Positions 51,431 through 60,981 of a DNA stretch of 64,000 nucleotides are shown here, piece after piece. The position numbers and the translations under genes are program-made. How positions within the stretch are numbered: the first letter of the stretch is position 1; every line of letters begins with the position of its first letter. The DNA is taken from NCBI RefSeq assembly GCF_023734135.1, contig NZ_AP025730.1:4712001-4776000 (forward strand), read 5' to 3'. Under the pieces are notes generated by a model, which had not been told where the DNA came from, did not search any database, and saw nothing but the letters and a program-made list of their open reading frames with translations. The DNA is from Sphaerotilus microaerophilus (GTDB taxonomy: Bacteria > Pseudomonadota > Gammaproteobacteria > Burkholderiales > Burkholderiaceae_C).

Positions 51431-52765
51431 TCAAGGTGCCGCCGTGGCTCCGGCCTGCCGCTGCTGCACCCACCAGTCGGCCAGCCCTGTACCCGCCACC
51501 CGCCCGCTGGCGAAGCAGGCCGTGAGCAGGTAGCCGCCGGTGGGCGCCTCCCAGTCGAGCATCTCGCCGGCGCAGAACACGCCCGGCAGGGCGCGCAGCA
51601 TCAGCCGCTCGTCCAGGCCCTGCGGGCCCTCCAGCCGCACGCCGCCCGCGCTGCTGATCGCTTCCTCGACCGGCCGCGGCGCGTTCAGCACGATCGGCAG
51701 CGCCTTGATGCGCGCCGCCTGCGCGGCCGGGTCGGCCAGCAGCGCGGCCCAGGCGGCGGCGTCCAGCCCCTCGCGCAGCAGCGCCGCCTTCACGCCGTGC
51801 AGGCCGGCGTGCTCGCGCAGGTGGTTGGTCCAGGAGCGCGCCCCGCGCCCACGCGCCAGGGCCTGGCGCAACTCGTCCTCGCTGCGCTGCGGCTGCAGGT
51901 CCAGGTGCACCGTGGTCGGGCCACCCGCGGCGATGTCGTCGCGCAGCTGTGCGCTGGCGGCGTAGACCAGCACCCCTTCCAGGCCGTAGGCGCTGACCAC
52001 CGCCTCGCCGGCTCGGTCAAAGCGCCGCCCCTGCCGGTCGACGTGCGCCAGCCGGATGCCCTTGAGCGGCTCGCCGGCGAACTTGCTGCGCAGGTGCTCG
52101 CTCCAGGCCACCTCGAAGCCGCAGTTGGCGCTGACCAGCGGTGCCACCTCCACGCCCGCCGCGCACAGCCAGGGCTGCCAGGCGCCGTCCGAGCCCAGCC
52201 GCGGCCAGCTCGCACCGCCCAGCGCCAGCACAACAGCGTCGGCCGCCACGCTCGTCGCGCCCACCGGGCCGTCGAAGCCCAGGCGCCAGCCCGGGCCACG
52301 CGCGTCATCGGCGCTGCGCTCCAGCCGGCCGTTCCAGCGGTGCCGCATGTGCAGCTTCACCCCGCCCGCGCGCAGCCGGTGCAGCCAGCCACGCAGCAGC
52401 GGCGCGGCCTTCATGCCGGCCGGAAAGACCTTGCCCGAGCTGCCGACGAAGGTGTCGACACCCAGCCCGGCCGCCCAGTCGCGCAGGCCCTGGGCATCGA
52501 GCCCAGCCAGCCAGCGGCCCACCGCGTCGGCCCGCACACCGTAGCGGGCACGGAACGACTCGGCCGGCTCCGAGTGCGTCAGGTTCAGCCCGCCCTTGCC
52601 CGCGAGCAGGAACTTGCGCCCCGCCGACGGCATGGCGTCGTAGACATCGACGTGGGCACCCGCGGCCAGCAGCGCCTCGGCAGCCATCAGGCCGGCTGGC
52701 CCGGCCCCCACGATCACGACCCGCAGGCCCATCGAGGCCCGGGAAACTTCAGGAACAGCATTCAT
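51431..52765 (-). CDS. FAD-dependent oxidoreductase (TIGR03862/YhiN-like)
   Basis: A 444-aa flavoprotein of the HI0933/YhiN group. N-terminal FAD-binding motif GLRVVIVGAGPAGLMAAEAL, then GRKFLLAGKGGLNLTHSEP, the family hallmark. AGGVRLEGPQGLDERLM and PGVFCAGEMLDWEAPTGGYL close the FAD site. The enzymatic role of this subgroup is not established. On the minus strand TAGACT (52777-52772) lies 6 bases before the ATG at 52765, predicting a leaderless mRNA; a GTG at 52768 is also in frame. Confidence 0.9.
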   Translation of the reverse strand: MNAVPEVSRASMGLRVVIVGAGPAGLMAAEALLAAGAHVDVYDAMPSAGRKFLLAGKGGLNLTHSEPAESFRARYGVRADAVGRWLAGLDAQGLRDWAAGLGVDTFVGSSGKVFPAGMKAAPLLRGWLHRLRAGGVKLHMRHRWNGRLERSADDARGPGWRLGFDGPVGATSVAADAVVLALGGASWPRLGSDGAWQPWLCAAGVEVAPLVSANCGFEVAWSEHLRSKFAGEPLKGIRLAHVDRQGRRFDRAGEAVVSAYGLEGVLVYAASAQLRDDIAAGGPTTVHLDLQPQRSEDELRQALARGRGARSWTNHLREHAGLHGVKAALLREGLDAAAWAALLADPAAQAARIKALPIVLNAPRPVEEAISSAGGVRLEGPQGLDERLMLRALPGVFCAGEMLDWEAPTGGYLLTACFASGRVAGTGLADWWVQQRQAGATAAP

Positions 52766-52947
52766 CACGCCAGTCTAGGCGCAGTGGGCAAAGGCCCTGT
52801 TGCCACGGTTGCGCCGGGAGCCGCCATCGCAGGGCCGCGGCCCGGATACGGAACTGCGTGAACTTCACACGATCACACGCTGGCCGCCCCCTCGGCGTGC
52901 TCGAATCCTGACCGGCCGACCTGCCCAGCCGACCTGACCGTGACCCC

Positions 52948-55371
52948 ATGACCCTGACCCGCAAGCTCCTCCTAGCCCTCGCCGCCCTGCTGCTGGTGCT
53001 CGTCGCCGCGCTAGCTTGGCTGGTCGCCACCTTCGACGCCAACCGCTACAAGGGCGTGGCGGTCGACTGGATGCTCGCGCACCACCAGCGCACGCTGGCG
53101 ATCGGCGACGTGCAGCTGCGCGTCTTCCCCCGCCTGCAGGTGGAGCTGCGCGACGTGAGCCTGTCCGAGGTGATGCCCCCTCCTCAGCAACCTCAGCAGC
53201 CGCAGCAGCCCCCGCAGCGCTTTGCCACGCTGGCCTCGGCCCGGCTGGCGGTGCAGTGGCTGCCGCTGCTGAGGCAGCAACTGGTGGTCGACGAGGTGCA
53301 GGCGCAGGGCCTGTCGATGCGCTACGCCCGCGACGCGCAGGGCCGCAGCAACCTCGACGACCTGCTGCGCCCGGCGGCCCCACCGCAGCCCGCCGAGCCG
53401 CCGGGCGGGCGGGCGCTGCGCTTCGACATCGGCGCGATCCGGCTCGAACAGGTGAGCGTGGACCTCGATGACCGCCAAGCCCGGCTGCGCGGCCAGGCCC
53501 GGCTGGAGCGGCTGACCACCGGCCGGCTCGCCCCCGGCCAGCCCACGCCGGTGAACCTCGTCGCCCAGGCGCAGTTCAGCGAGCCGGCGGTGCAGGCGCA
53601 GGTGGAGGCGGCCATGCGGCTGCGGCTCGACTTTGGCGATGCCGCGCAGCCCACGCTGCAGGTGCTGGCCGAGGCGCCGGTGATCACCTTCAGCCTGCGC
53701 GCCGGCGCCCTGCAGCTGCAGGACAGCAGGCTGGGGTTGCAGCGCTTCGATTTCCAGCCCGCCAGCCAGCGCCTCACGCTCGACCAGCTGGCCGTGCAGC
53801 TGCAGGGGGCCCTCCACTCGCCCGGCCAGGCGCCGCAGCCGCTGAAGCTGGCGCTCAACTGGCCGAACCTCGCGGTGCAGGGCCAGCAGCTGCAAGGCTC
53901 GCCGCTCAACGGCAGCTTCTCGCTGCAGGGCCCGGCCGCGCTGGAGGGCACGCTCAGCTCCGGCGCCCCCAGCGGCAGCTTCGAGGCCCTGCAGGTACCC
54001 GCCCTCCAGCTCGCGCTCGGCGCCGCCACCCAGGGCGCGGGCGCCTCGCGGGTGAGGGGCACGGTGCGGGCCGACCTCACCGCCCGCCTGCCGGCCAGCG
54101 AGTTCACGCTGGCCCACCTGGCCATTGACGCCACGGTGCAGAACCCGGCCCTGCAGCCGCTGAAGGTCAGCGCCCGCGGGCAGGTGAGCGCGGCCCCCAC
54201 CCGCGTGCAGTGGCAGCTCGGCGGGCAGATGAACGCCCAGGCCTTCGACACCGACGGCCAGCTCGCCGTCGGTGGCCCGCGGCCGCGCCTGCAGGCCCAG
54301 GCCCGCTTCGGCGAGCTGGACCTGGACGCGCTGCTGCCGCCCCGCCCGGCGGGCTCGGCCTCATCCTCTGCAGGGGCCGGCGGGCCTGCCGCCGCCACGG
54401 CCGACACGCCGATCGACCTCTCCGGCCTGCGCGCCCTCGACGCGCAGGTGAAGCTGCAGGCCGGCACGCTGCGTTACCGGCCCTATGTGCTGAAGGACCT
54501 CAGCGCCACTGCCGAGCTGGACAACGGCCGGCTGCAGATCGCCCCGCTGCGCCTGCGCACCTGGGACGGCACGCTGGACGCCCGCGTGACCACCCACGCC
54601 GGGGCCGCACCTGCGCAGCAGCGCGTCACCGTGCAGGCCGCAGCGCAGGACATCCTGATCCAGGCGCTGCTGCAGGACGTGGCCCAGAAGGACCTGCTCG
54701 AAGGCCGCGGGCGGCTGACGCTGGACCTGGCCACCGGCGGCGCCAGCGTCGACGCCTTCAAGCGTGCGCTGGACGGCAGCGCCGCGCTGCAGCTGCGCGA
54801 TGGCGCCATCAAGGGCATCAACCTCGCCCAGCGCCTGCGCGAGGTGAAGGCGGCCCTGAGCCGCAAGCAGGACGCAGTGGAGGCGGCACAGCGCAGCGAG
54901 AAGACCGACTTCTCCGAGCTGTCGGCCAGCTTCCAGATCCACGACGGCGTGGCCGAGAACCGCGACCTGAGCCTGAAAAGCCCCTTCCTGCGCCTGGGCG
55001 GCGAGGGCCGCATCGACCTGCCCGGCAGCCGGCTCGACTACACCGCCCGCACCACCCTCGCCAGCACCAGCAAGGGCCAGGGCGGCGCCGAGTTGGACGC
55101 GCTCAAGGGCCTGACCGTGCCGGTGCGCCTGACCGGCCCCTTCGACGCGCCGGCCTGGCACATCCGCTGGTCCGAAGTGGCGGTGGGCGCGGCCGGCAAC
55201 CTGGTCAAGGACCAGCTGCAGCAAAAGCTGGAAGCCAAGGCGGCCGACAAACTCGGCCTGCGCGCCAGCGACGCGGCCTCCACCCCGCTGAAGGCGCAGG
55301 TGCGCGAAGCCGCCAAGGACCGGGCGCGCGAGGCGGTGAAGGAGCGGCTGAAGGGACTGCTGGGGCACTGA
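52948..55371 (+). CDS. AsmA-family envelope protein
   Basis: An 807-aa protein with one N-terminal membrane helix (about 6-26, LLLALAALLLVLVAALAWLV). FDANRYKGVAVDWMLAHHQR follows, the usual AsmA start. A very long beta-rich periplasmic region has many alternating hydrophobic strands. The AsmA C-terminal domain near 590-740 has DLATGGASVDAFKRALDGSA, GINLAQRLREVKAALS and [16 protein letters not shown]. AsmA proteins are thought to be bridge-like lipid carriers between the two membranes. The C-terminus ends in an amphipathic Ala/Lys/Arg helix. The gene stands alone. Confidence 0.92.
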   Translation: MTLTRKLLLALAALLLVLVAALAWLVATFDANRYKGVAVDWMLAHHQRTLAIGDVQLRVFPRLQVELRDVSLSEVMPPPQQPQQPQQPPQRFATLASARLAVQWLPLLRQQLVVDEVQAQGLSMRYARDAQGRSNLDDLLRPAAPPQPAEPPGGRALRFDIGAIRLEQVSVDLDDRQARLRGQARLERLTTGRLAPGQPTPVNLVAQAQFSEPAVQAQVEAAMRLRLDFGDAAQPTLQVLAEAPVITFSLRAGALQLQDSRLGLQRFDFQPASQRLTLDQLAVQLQGALHSPGQAPQPLKLALNWPNLAVQGQQLQGSPLNGSFSLQGPAALEGTLSSGAPSGSFEALQVPALQLALGAATQGAGASRVRGTVRADLTARLPASEFTLAHLAIDATVQNPALQPLKVSARGQVSAAPTRVQWQLGGQMNAQAFDTDGQLAVGGPRPRLQAQARFGELDLDALLPPRPAGSASSSAGAGGPAAATADTPIDLSGLRALDAQVKLQAGTLRYRPYVLKDLSATAELDNGRLQIAPLRLRTWDGTLDARVTTHAGAAPAQQRVTVQAAAQDILIQALLQDVAQKDLLEGRGRLTLDLATGGASVDAFKRALDGSAALQLRDGAIKGINLAQRLREVKAALSRKQDAVEAAQRSEKTDFSELSASFQIHDGVAENRDLSLKSPFLRLGGEGRIDLPGSRLDYTARTTLASTSKGQGGAELDALKGLTVPVRLTGPFDAPAWHIRWSEVAVGAAGNLVKDQLQQKLEAKAADKLGLRASDAASTPLKAQVREAAKDRAREAVKERLKGLLGH

Positions 55372-55397
55372 TCCCGGGCCGGCCGGCATCGGCGCTC

Positions 55398-55510
55398 ACT
55401 CCGCTTTTTGGGGACTTCACGCGACGCGCGAAAGCCGGTCCACTCTGACGCTGTTTGTGCATCGCTCAGGGACCCTATGCGGCCGCGGACTCACGGGTCC
55501 GCGGCCGACT
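55398..55510. terminator. Convergent intergenic region with hairpin
   Basis: CGGCCGCGGAC (55480-55490) and GTCCGCGGCCG (55497-55507) form an 11-bp stem between the convergent AsmA and LuxR-type genes; no T-run follows. Upstream is CGCTTTTTGGGGA-C-TTCACGC (55402-55422), a partial copy of the motif at 32509 and 45828. Confidence 0.4.
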
Positions 55511-55561
55511 GAGGGGCCTCCGGGGCCAGTCTGCACAGGCCCCAAACGGCCGCCCCTCGGG

Positions 55562-56569
55562 TCACAGGCCCGCGTTGGAGGCCCCCGCCCTGGATCGCGG
55601 CCAGGGGCGCAGTTCCTCCAGGTGCTGGCGGAGAAACTCGATGACGATGCGGCGCCGCTCCGTGCCGCGCACCGCTGCCTCGCCTTCCACGAGCCCGTCC
55701 CGCACCAGCGCGCCGGAGCGCAGCGCCGGGATGCTCAGCGACGCGTGGGCGATGATGGCGCGCCAGGCCTTCTTCACCGCGTCGGTGGTGATCTGCAGCC
55801 GCGCGGCAATGCGCTGGTCGGTGTCCCCCTGCAGGGCCAGGAAGGCAATGCTCTGCTGGGCCGGGGTCAGCCGCATGCGCGGGGGCGGCGGGGGCTTGAT
55901 CCAGTGGCTCATGCTGTCGAACACCCCCGCAGGCGGCATGCGCTCGCGGTGGTGCTCGAACCAGATCGGCGCGTGCGACTCGGCCGGCCGGCCCTCGGGC
56001 GGTGCAAAGCTGCGCACCCGCTGGGCACCGCTGGCGCAGATGTACTGTGCCGCCCGCTCGCCGTGGTACTCGCTGAGCATGCGGCGCACATTGAAGCCGG
56101 TGATGTTCAGGTACCAGGCCGCCGCCGTGAGCGGCAGCAGGCGCTGCGTGTCCGGGTGCTGGAAGTCCCAGTACCGCTGCACGTACATCGGCGAGATCAG
56201 GTTCAGGCCCTGGCCGGCATTGGCGCGGGCGATGGCCTGGGTGTCGAGCGCGATACCGGGGGCGCCGTCCAGCACCAGGCCGTAGTAGGCATCGGCAATC
56301 GAGGGCCCCGCCGACTGCAGGAGGTCGGCATACACCGCGTCGGACACGAACACCGCCACGCCAAAGGCGTGCAGCACCATCGTCCCGTCCGCAGCCGCAT
56401 CCTCCCAGACCGCGAACGGCTTGGGCCGCCGACGGTCCTGCGCCAGATAGGCGGACCAGAGCGCCGGCAAGGCCTGAAGCGTGGCCTCGCTCGGGCTGAC
56501 CCGGCCATTGGCCCTCAGGAGCTGGAGGCAGGCATCGAAGTCATCTTCGGTCGCCAGACGGAACTGCAT
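55562..56569 (-). CDS. LuxR-type HTH protein with unrecognised N-terminal domain
   Basis: A 335-aa predicted regulator. Residues about 235-290 form a LuxR/GerE-like helix-turn-helix: MRLTPAQQSIAFLALQGDTD, QRIAARLQITTDAVKKAWRA. The first 230 residues match no sensor domain I know; MQFRLATEDDFDACLQLLRA resembles the first strand and helix of a GNAT fold, but the acetyl-CoA loop is not seen. There is no receiver phospho-Asp pattern. The ATG at 56569 is preferred over a frame open to 56683. It may be one of the orphan LuxR-like regulators of Burkholderiales; the target is unknown. Confidence 0.7.
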   Translation of the reverse strand: MQFRLATEDDFDACLQLLRANGRVSPSEATLQALPALWSAYLAQDRRRPKPFAVWEDAAADGTMVLHAFGVAVFVSDAVYADLLQSAGPSIADAYYGLVLDGAPGIALDTQAIARANAGQGLNLISPMYVQRYWDFQHPDTQRLLPLTAAAWYLNITGFNVRRMLSEYHGERAAQYICASGAQRVRSFAPPEGRPAESHAPIWFEHHRERMPPAGVFDSMSHWIKPPPPPRMRLTPAQQSIAFLALQGDTDQRIAARLQITTDAVKKAWRAIIAHASLSIPALRSGALVRDGLVEGEAAVRGTERRRIVIEFLRQHLEELRPWPRSRAGASNAGL

Positions 56570-56698
56570 GGTGGCACTGCACGGTGGATCTACCCTCGAT
56601 TGTGAACAGTGCGGTACACACCCAGGCCCCTTCGGCAAGCTTCCCACCAGGGTGAGTGGCCATTGGAGCGCGTCTGTCCGCACTTCACCTGAACTTGT

Positions 56699-57499
56699 TC
56701 ATTTTCCATGCTCGGCGGGAGGCCCCTCCGCCGGCTGCGCCGCCAGGGCCCGGATCGCCTTGCTCATCGCAGGCGCCACGCCAAAGTGGCTCGCCAGCCA
56801 ATCCAGCTGCGCCAGTGCGGAGCCCGGCACCCTCGACAGGCCCTGCACCATCGCAGGAAGCATCTGCGCAAAGCCGGGGTGACGCAGCTCCAGCCGCCGT
56901 TCGGCGTTGTAGGGATCGCATGCCACACCTGGCACCGGCGGCTCCACCAGCGGCAGCAACTCGACCAACCGGCCCAACGCATGCACCTCCACCAGCCGCA
57001 GCCCGGCCAGCCGCTCACCGCGCCGCCAGCGCTGCAGGCCCACATGCAGGTTGCCCAGCGCCTCGCCAACCAACCAATCCGTACCAGAGCGCGGCCGTTC
57101 CTCGGGGGCGCGTACTGGCTGCGCCCATGCATCTCCCACCCCTGCGCGACGCCAGACCAGCCGCCCGGGCGCATAGGGGATGCCGGCCAGCTCCTGCGGC
57201 TCGAACACCGCACACTCGCCAAACACCCCATCGGCATAGAGCAGCTTGTGCCCGTCCGGCGTATTGCGGTAGTGCCACACCAGCGGTCCGGCCGCAGCCA
57301 GCCAACCCAGGTCGTCCAGGTAGCGCGCCTTGTGGCCCGGCTCGACGATGGCAAAGAAGTCCAGGTCCGACCACTCATCCAGCCGTTCGATCTCCTGACC
57401 CACCGAGCCCAGCCCCAGCAGCGCCAGGGCATGGCCGGAGACGTCGAGCGAGCGGGCAATCGACTGCAGTCGGTCAAGGAGGACAGCGATGGCGGGCAT
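56699..57499 (-). CDS. Nucleotidyltransferase-domain protein
   Basis: A 266-aa protein with a Pol-beta-type nucleotidyltransferase core near the N-terminus: LGLGSVGQEIERLDEWSDLD, giving the G-S plus DxD pattern (SDLDFF). The remaining 200 residues resemble lincosamide or aminoglycoside nucleotidyltransferase-like proteins, with ARYLDDLGWLAAAGPLVWHY and LYADGVFGECAVFEP. The substrate cannot be inferred, and a resistance role is not supported. Start MPAIAVLLDRLQ at 57499. Same strand as the LuxR-type gene, 130 bases upstream of it. Confidence 0.75.
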   Translation of the reverse strand: MPAIAVLLDRLQSIARSLDVSGHALALLGLGSVGQEIERLDEWSDLDFFAIVEPGHKARYLDDLGWLAAAGPLVWHYRNTPDGHKLLYADGVFGECAVFEPQELAGIPYAPGRLVWRRAGVGDAWAQPVRAPEERPRSGTDWLVGEALGNLHVGLQRWRRGERLAGLRLVEVHALGRLVELLPLVEPPVPGVACDPYNAERRLELRHPGFAQMLPAMVQGLSRVPGSALAQLDWLASHFGVAPAMSKAIRALAAQPAEGPPAEHGK

Positions 57500-57660
57500 G
57501 GCAAAACTCCATGGCGGTGCAGAAACTCTGCATGGCAGGCCTGCCTGCAGGCCCCGCTCAACCCGAACCCTGACACCCGACACCGGCCCTCGCGGCACTC
57601 GACTCCCGGGCTGCGCAGAGGCCGGCGAAGCACCGCGCCGGAAATTCCTGCCGGGTGCGT

Positions 57661-57924
57661 TCAGAACAGCTTGCGGATGCGCTCGTAGCGGCTGGAGATT
57701 TCCTCGGTCACCATGTCCAGCGCGGCCCGGAGGTTCTGTCCACCGTCCTTCAACTCGGCCTTGACGCGGGGCATGCGGGCTTCCACGTCCGCCCATTTCG
57801 CCTCCACCTTGTCCCACTCGTCGCGGGCCTCGGCGGTGGCCAGGTGCAGCTTCAAGCGCAGTTCATCGCGCTCCTGACGCAGACGATCCACCATGACTTG
57901 CCATTGCTCTCGGGTGTCGGTCAT
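57661..57924 (-). CDS. Small charged coiled-coil protein
   Basis: An 87-aa soluble protein, MTDTREQWQVMVDRLRQE and onward, with heptad-like spacing and about 40 percent charged residues, ending SSRYERIRKLF. No named domain is recognised. A clear ribosome binding site, GAAAGGAACGG, precedes the ATG at 57924. The composition suggests helical oligomerisation. Homologues, if any, should be sought near urea or nitrogen genes, since urtE lies upstream on the same strand. Confidence 0.65.
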   Translation of the reverse strand: MTDTREQWQVMVDRLRQERDELRLKLHLATAEARDEWDKVEAKWADVEARMPRVKAELKDGGQNLRAALDMVTEEISSRYERIRKLF

Positions 57925-58079
57925 GACCGTTCCTTTCGTTTTTGAACCTCGTCCCTGGAAGTCTGCGCCCGGGGGAAGCCCGGTCAGGTTGACCCCTGTC
58001 AATGCTTCGGATGGGCGTGACTGCGGCCGAATGCTGTGCAGTATTGCTCACCCCATGACCGAGGTCCGGGCCATTCCCC

Positions 58080-58772
58080 TCAAATCGACATCAACCCCCG
58101 CACCCCATTGGCCTCCATCTCGTGGCCGCGCCCACGGGCGATGATCTCGCCGCGCTCCATCACGAGGTACTGGTCGGCCAGTTCGGCGGCGAAGTCGTAG
58201 TACTGCTCGACCAGCACGATGGCCATCGTCTTGCGGTCCGCCAGCATGCGGATCACCCGGCCGATGTCCTTGATGATGCTGGGCTGGATGCCCTCGGTGG
58301 GCTCGTCCAGGATCAGCAGCTTGGGGCCGGCGGCCAGTGCCCGCGCGATGGCCAGCTGCTGCTGCTGGCCACCGGACAGGTCGCCGCCGCGGCGGTGCAG
58401 GAACTGCTTGAGGATGGGGAAGAGCTCGAACAGCTCGGCCGGGATGGGCGTGGAGCCGCTCTTGTAGGCCAGGCCCATGCGCAGGTTTTCTTCCACCGTC
58501 AGGCGGCCGAAGATCTCACGGCCCTGCGGCACGTAGCCCACGCCCTTGCGCACGCGCTCGTAGGGAACATCGCGGCTGATGTCCTGCCCATCCAGCGCGA
58601 TGCTGCCGGTCTTGATGGGCACCACGCCCATCAGGCTCTTGAGCAGGGTGGTCTTGCCCACGCCGTTGCGGCCGAGCACGACGGTGACCTCACCGAGCTG
58701 GGCCTCGAAGCCCAGGCCGCGCAGGATGTGGCTGCCGCCGTAGTACTGGTTGAGTCCGTCAACTTTGAGCAT
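58080..58772 (-). CDS. urtE: Urea ABC transporter ATP-binding protein UrtE
   Basis: A 230-aa LivF-like ATPase. Walker A GRNGVGKTT (about 37), signature LSGGQQQQLAIARAL (about 132), Walker B LLILDEPTEGIQPSI (about 153) and the H-loop region replaced by LVEQYYDFAAELADQ as in LivF/UrtE proteins. With UrtD it powers urea uptake across the inner membrane. The start MLKVDGLNQYYGGSHIL matches the family. A 167-base gap separates it from urtD, larger than elsewhere in the operon. Confidence 0.95.
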   Translation of the reverse strand: MLKVDGLNQYYGGSHILRGLGFEAQLGEVTVVLGRNGVGKTTLLKSLMGVVPIKTGSIALDGQDISRDVPYERVRKGVGYVPQGREIFGRLTVEENLRMGLAYKSGSTPIPAELFELFPILKQFLHRRGGDLSGGQQQQLAIARALAAGPKLLILDEPTEGIQPSIIKDIGRVIRMLADRKTMAIVLVEQYYDFAAELADQYLVMERGEIIARGRGHEMEANGVRGLMSI

Positions 58773-58939
58773 GGGGACCTCGGGAGATCGACAAGGAACA
58801 CCACGGGGCCGGGGCCGATGACGTCGGGTGCCCGTCCGCCGCAGGTAAAGGGGGAGCCTTCGGCCCGCAGGGGCGAAGGCGGAGGACACGGAGGCGGGCG
58901 GGTACCCGGCGGCAGCGGTCCGTCACAGCGGGGTCGGAT

Positions 58940-59830
58940 TCATCGACCAAGGTAGACCTCAACCACCTTGTCGTTGGCCTGCACCTCGCTGAGCTTGCCT
59001 TCGGCCAGCACGCTGCCCTCGTGCAGCACGGTGACGGTCTTGCGGCCTTCGGTGAGCTGGTCGACGAACTTCATGTCGTGCTCGACCACCACCAGCGAGT
59101 GACGGCCTTCCAGGCTCAGGAAGAGCTCGGCGGTGCGCTCGGTCTCCTCGTCGGTCATGCCGGCCACGGGCTCGTCGAGCAGCAGCAGCTTGGGGTCCTG
59201 CATCAGCAGCATGCCGATCTCCAGCCACTGCTTCTGGCCGTGGCTGAGCAGGCCGGCGGTGCGCTGGGCCGAGGGCTTGAGGTGGATGAGGGTGAGGATC
59301 TCGCCGATGCGGTCCAGCTGCTGCCCGCTCAGGCGGTGGAACAGGCTGGCGCGCGCGCGCCGGTCGGCGGCCAGGGCCAGCTCCAGGTTTTCGAAGACGC
59401 TGAGCTCCTCATAGACCGTGGGCTTCTGGAACTTGCGGCCGATGCCGATGGTGGCGATCTCGTTTTCGCGCAGGCGCAGCAGGTCGATGGTGGAGCCGAA
59501 GCTGGCGCGTCCGGCGTCCGGACGGGTCTTGCCGGTGATGACGTCCATCATCGTGGTCTTGCCCGCACCGTTGGGGCCGATGATGCAGCGCAGCTCACCC
59601 ACGTTGATGGTCAGGCTCAGCGCGTTGAGGGCCTTGAAGCCGTCGAAGCTGACGGTGATGTCGTCCAGGTACAGCGCCACGCCCTGGGTGAAATCCGGCT
59701 CGCCGTGCTGGACCAGCCGGCCATAGGAGGCCGAGCGCCCGCCCGATTCGGTCTTGCCGGTGGAGGCTGCGAGGCGGGCCTCGTGCTCGATCTTCAGCCG
59801 GGTGCCGGCCTGCATCAGTTCGGGTGTCAT
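58940..59830 (-). CDS. urtD: Urea ABC transporter ATP-binding protein UrtD
   Basis: A 296-aa LivG-like ATPase with Walker A GPNGAGKTTMMDVITG (about 80), signature LLSHGQKQWLEIGMLL (Ser-His-Gly-Gln form seen in UrtD) and Walker B LLLLDEPVAGM, ending VVEHDMKFVDQL. The first 45 residues are an extra charged segment relative to LivG. Its ATG overlaps the urtC stop (ATGA). Confidence 0.95.
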   Translation of the reverse strand: MTPELMQAGTRLKIEHEARLAASTGKTESGGRSASYGRLVQHGEPDFTQGVALYLDDITVSFDGFKALNALSLTINVGELRCIIGPNGAGKTTMMDVITGKTRPDAGRASFGSTIDLLRLRENEIATIGIGRKFQKPTVYEELSVFENLELALAADRRARASLFHRLSGQQLDRIGEILTLIHLKPSAQRTAGLLSHGQKQWLEIGMLLMQDPKLLLLDEPVAGMTDEETERTAELFLSLEGRHSLVVVEHDMKFVDQLTEGRKTVTVLHEGSVLAEGKLSEVQANDKVVEVYLGR

Positions 59831-60978
59831 GCGCGCACCTCCTTCACATCCTTCTTGCTGCGGCCGGTGAGTTTGCCGACCAGGCCGACGATGCCGTTCG
59901 GCAGGAACAGCGTGACGGCGATGAACAGCGCGCCCAGGAAGTACAGCCAGAACTCCGGGAACACCTGGGTGAACCAGCTCTTGGCACCGTTGACGAAGAA
60001 GGCGCCGACGATCGGCCCGATCAGTGTGCCGCGCCCGCCCACCGCCGCCCAGATGGCGATCTCGATGCTGGCGGCCGGGCTCATCTCACCCGGGTTGATG
60101 ATGCCCACCTGCGGCACGTACAGAGCCCCGGCGATGGCGCACATCACCGCGCTGAGCGTCCAGATACTGAGCTTGTAGGCGATGGGGTCGTAGCCGGTGA
60201 ACATCACGCGGCTCTCGGCGTCGCGGATGGCCTGGAGAACGCGGCCGTACTTGCTGTTGACGATCGCGCGCGCCATCAGGAAGAAGCCGATCAGCGTCAA
60301 CCCGGTCAGCACGAACAACACCATGCGGGTGGAGGGCTGGGCGATCGGGATGCTGAGGATGCGCTTGAAGTCGGTGAAGCCGTTGTTGCCGCCAAAGCCG
60401 GTCTCGTTGCGGAAGAACAGCAGCATCGCTGCATAGGTCAACGCCTGGGTGATGATGGAGAAGTACACGCCCTTGATGCGCGAACGGAAGGCAAAGTAGC
60501 CGAACACGAAGGCCAGCAGGCCGGGCACCAGGATCACCAGCAGCATCTGGGCGATGAAGCTGTCGGACAGCGTCCAGGTCCAGGGCAGTTCCTTCCAGTT
60601 CAGGAAGACCATGAAGTCCGGCAGCTGCGAGCGGTACTGGCCGTCGGTGCCGATCTGGCGCATCAGGTACATGCCCATGCCGTACCCGCCCAGCGCGAAG
60701 AACAGGCCGTGGCCCAGGCTGAGGATGCCGGTGTAGCCCCAGATCAGGTCCATCGCCAGCGCGCAGATGGCGTAGCACATGATCTTGCCGACCAGCGCGA
60801 CGTAGTAGTCGCCCAGGTGCAGCGCGGAGCCCGCGGGCACCAGCAGGTTCAGCACCGGCACCAGCACCGCCACGGTGATCAGCGCGGCGACCACGCCAGT
60901 CCAGCCCTTGAGGCCCAGCAGCAGGCCGCGGCGCGGCTGCAGCGAGAAGTCGGAAGAGGAGTTCAAGACGGCACCCAT
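59827..60978 (-). CDS. urtC: Urea ABC transporter permease UrtC
   Basis: A 383-aa LivM-like permease with about ten membrane helices, for example GVVAALITVAVLVPVLNLLV near 30 and MCYAICALAMDLIWGYTGIL near 75, and the conserved GYTGILSLGHGLFFALGGYGM. The coupling loop is near VMFTGYDPIAYKL. The start MGAVLNSSSDF is 3 bases after urtB. Confidence 0.95.
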   Translation of the reverse strand: MGAVLNSSSDFSLQPRRGLLLGLKGWTGVVAALITVAVLVPVLNLLVPAGSALHLGDYYVALVGKIMCYAICALAMDLIWGYTGILSLGHGLFFALGGYGMGMYLMRQIGTDGQYRSQLPDFMVFLNWKELPWTWTLSDSFIAQMLLVILVPGLLAFVFGYFAFRSRIKGVYFSIITQALTYAAMLLFFRNETGFGGNNGFTDFKRILSIPIAQPSTRMVLFVLTGLTLIGFFLMARAIVNSKYGRVLQAIRDAESRVMFTGYDPIAYKLSIWTLSAVMCAIAGALYVPQVGIINPGEMSPAASIEIAIWAAVGGRGTLIGPIVGAFFVNGAKSWFTQVFPEFWLYFLGALFIAVTLFLPNGIVGLVGKLTGRSKKDVKEVRA

Positions 60979-60981
60979 GGT

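Noticed and set aside
56699..57499. Antibiotic-resistance nucleotidyltransferase
   Set aside because: Only the general GS...DxD core is shared; substrate residues of known resistance enzymes cannot be identified.
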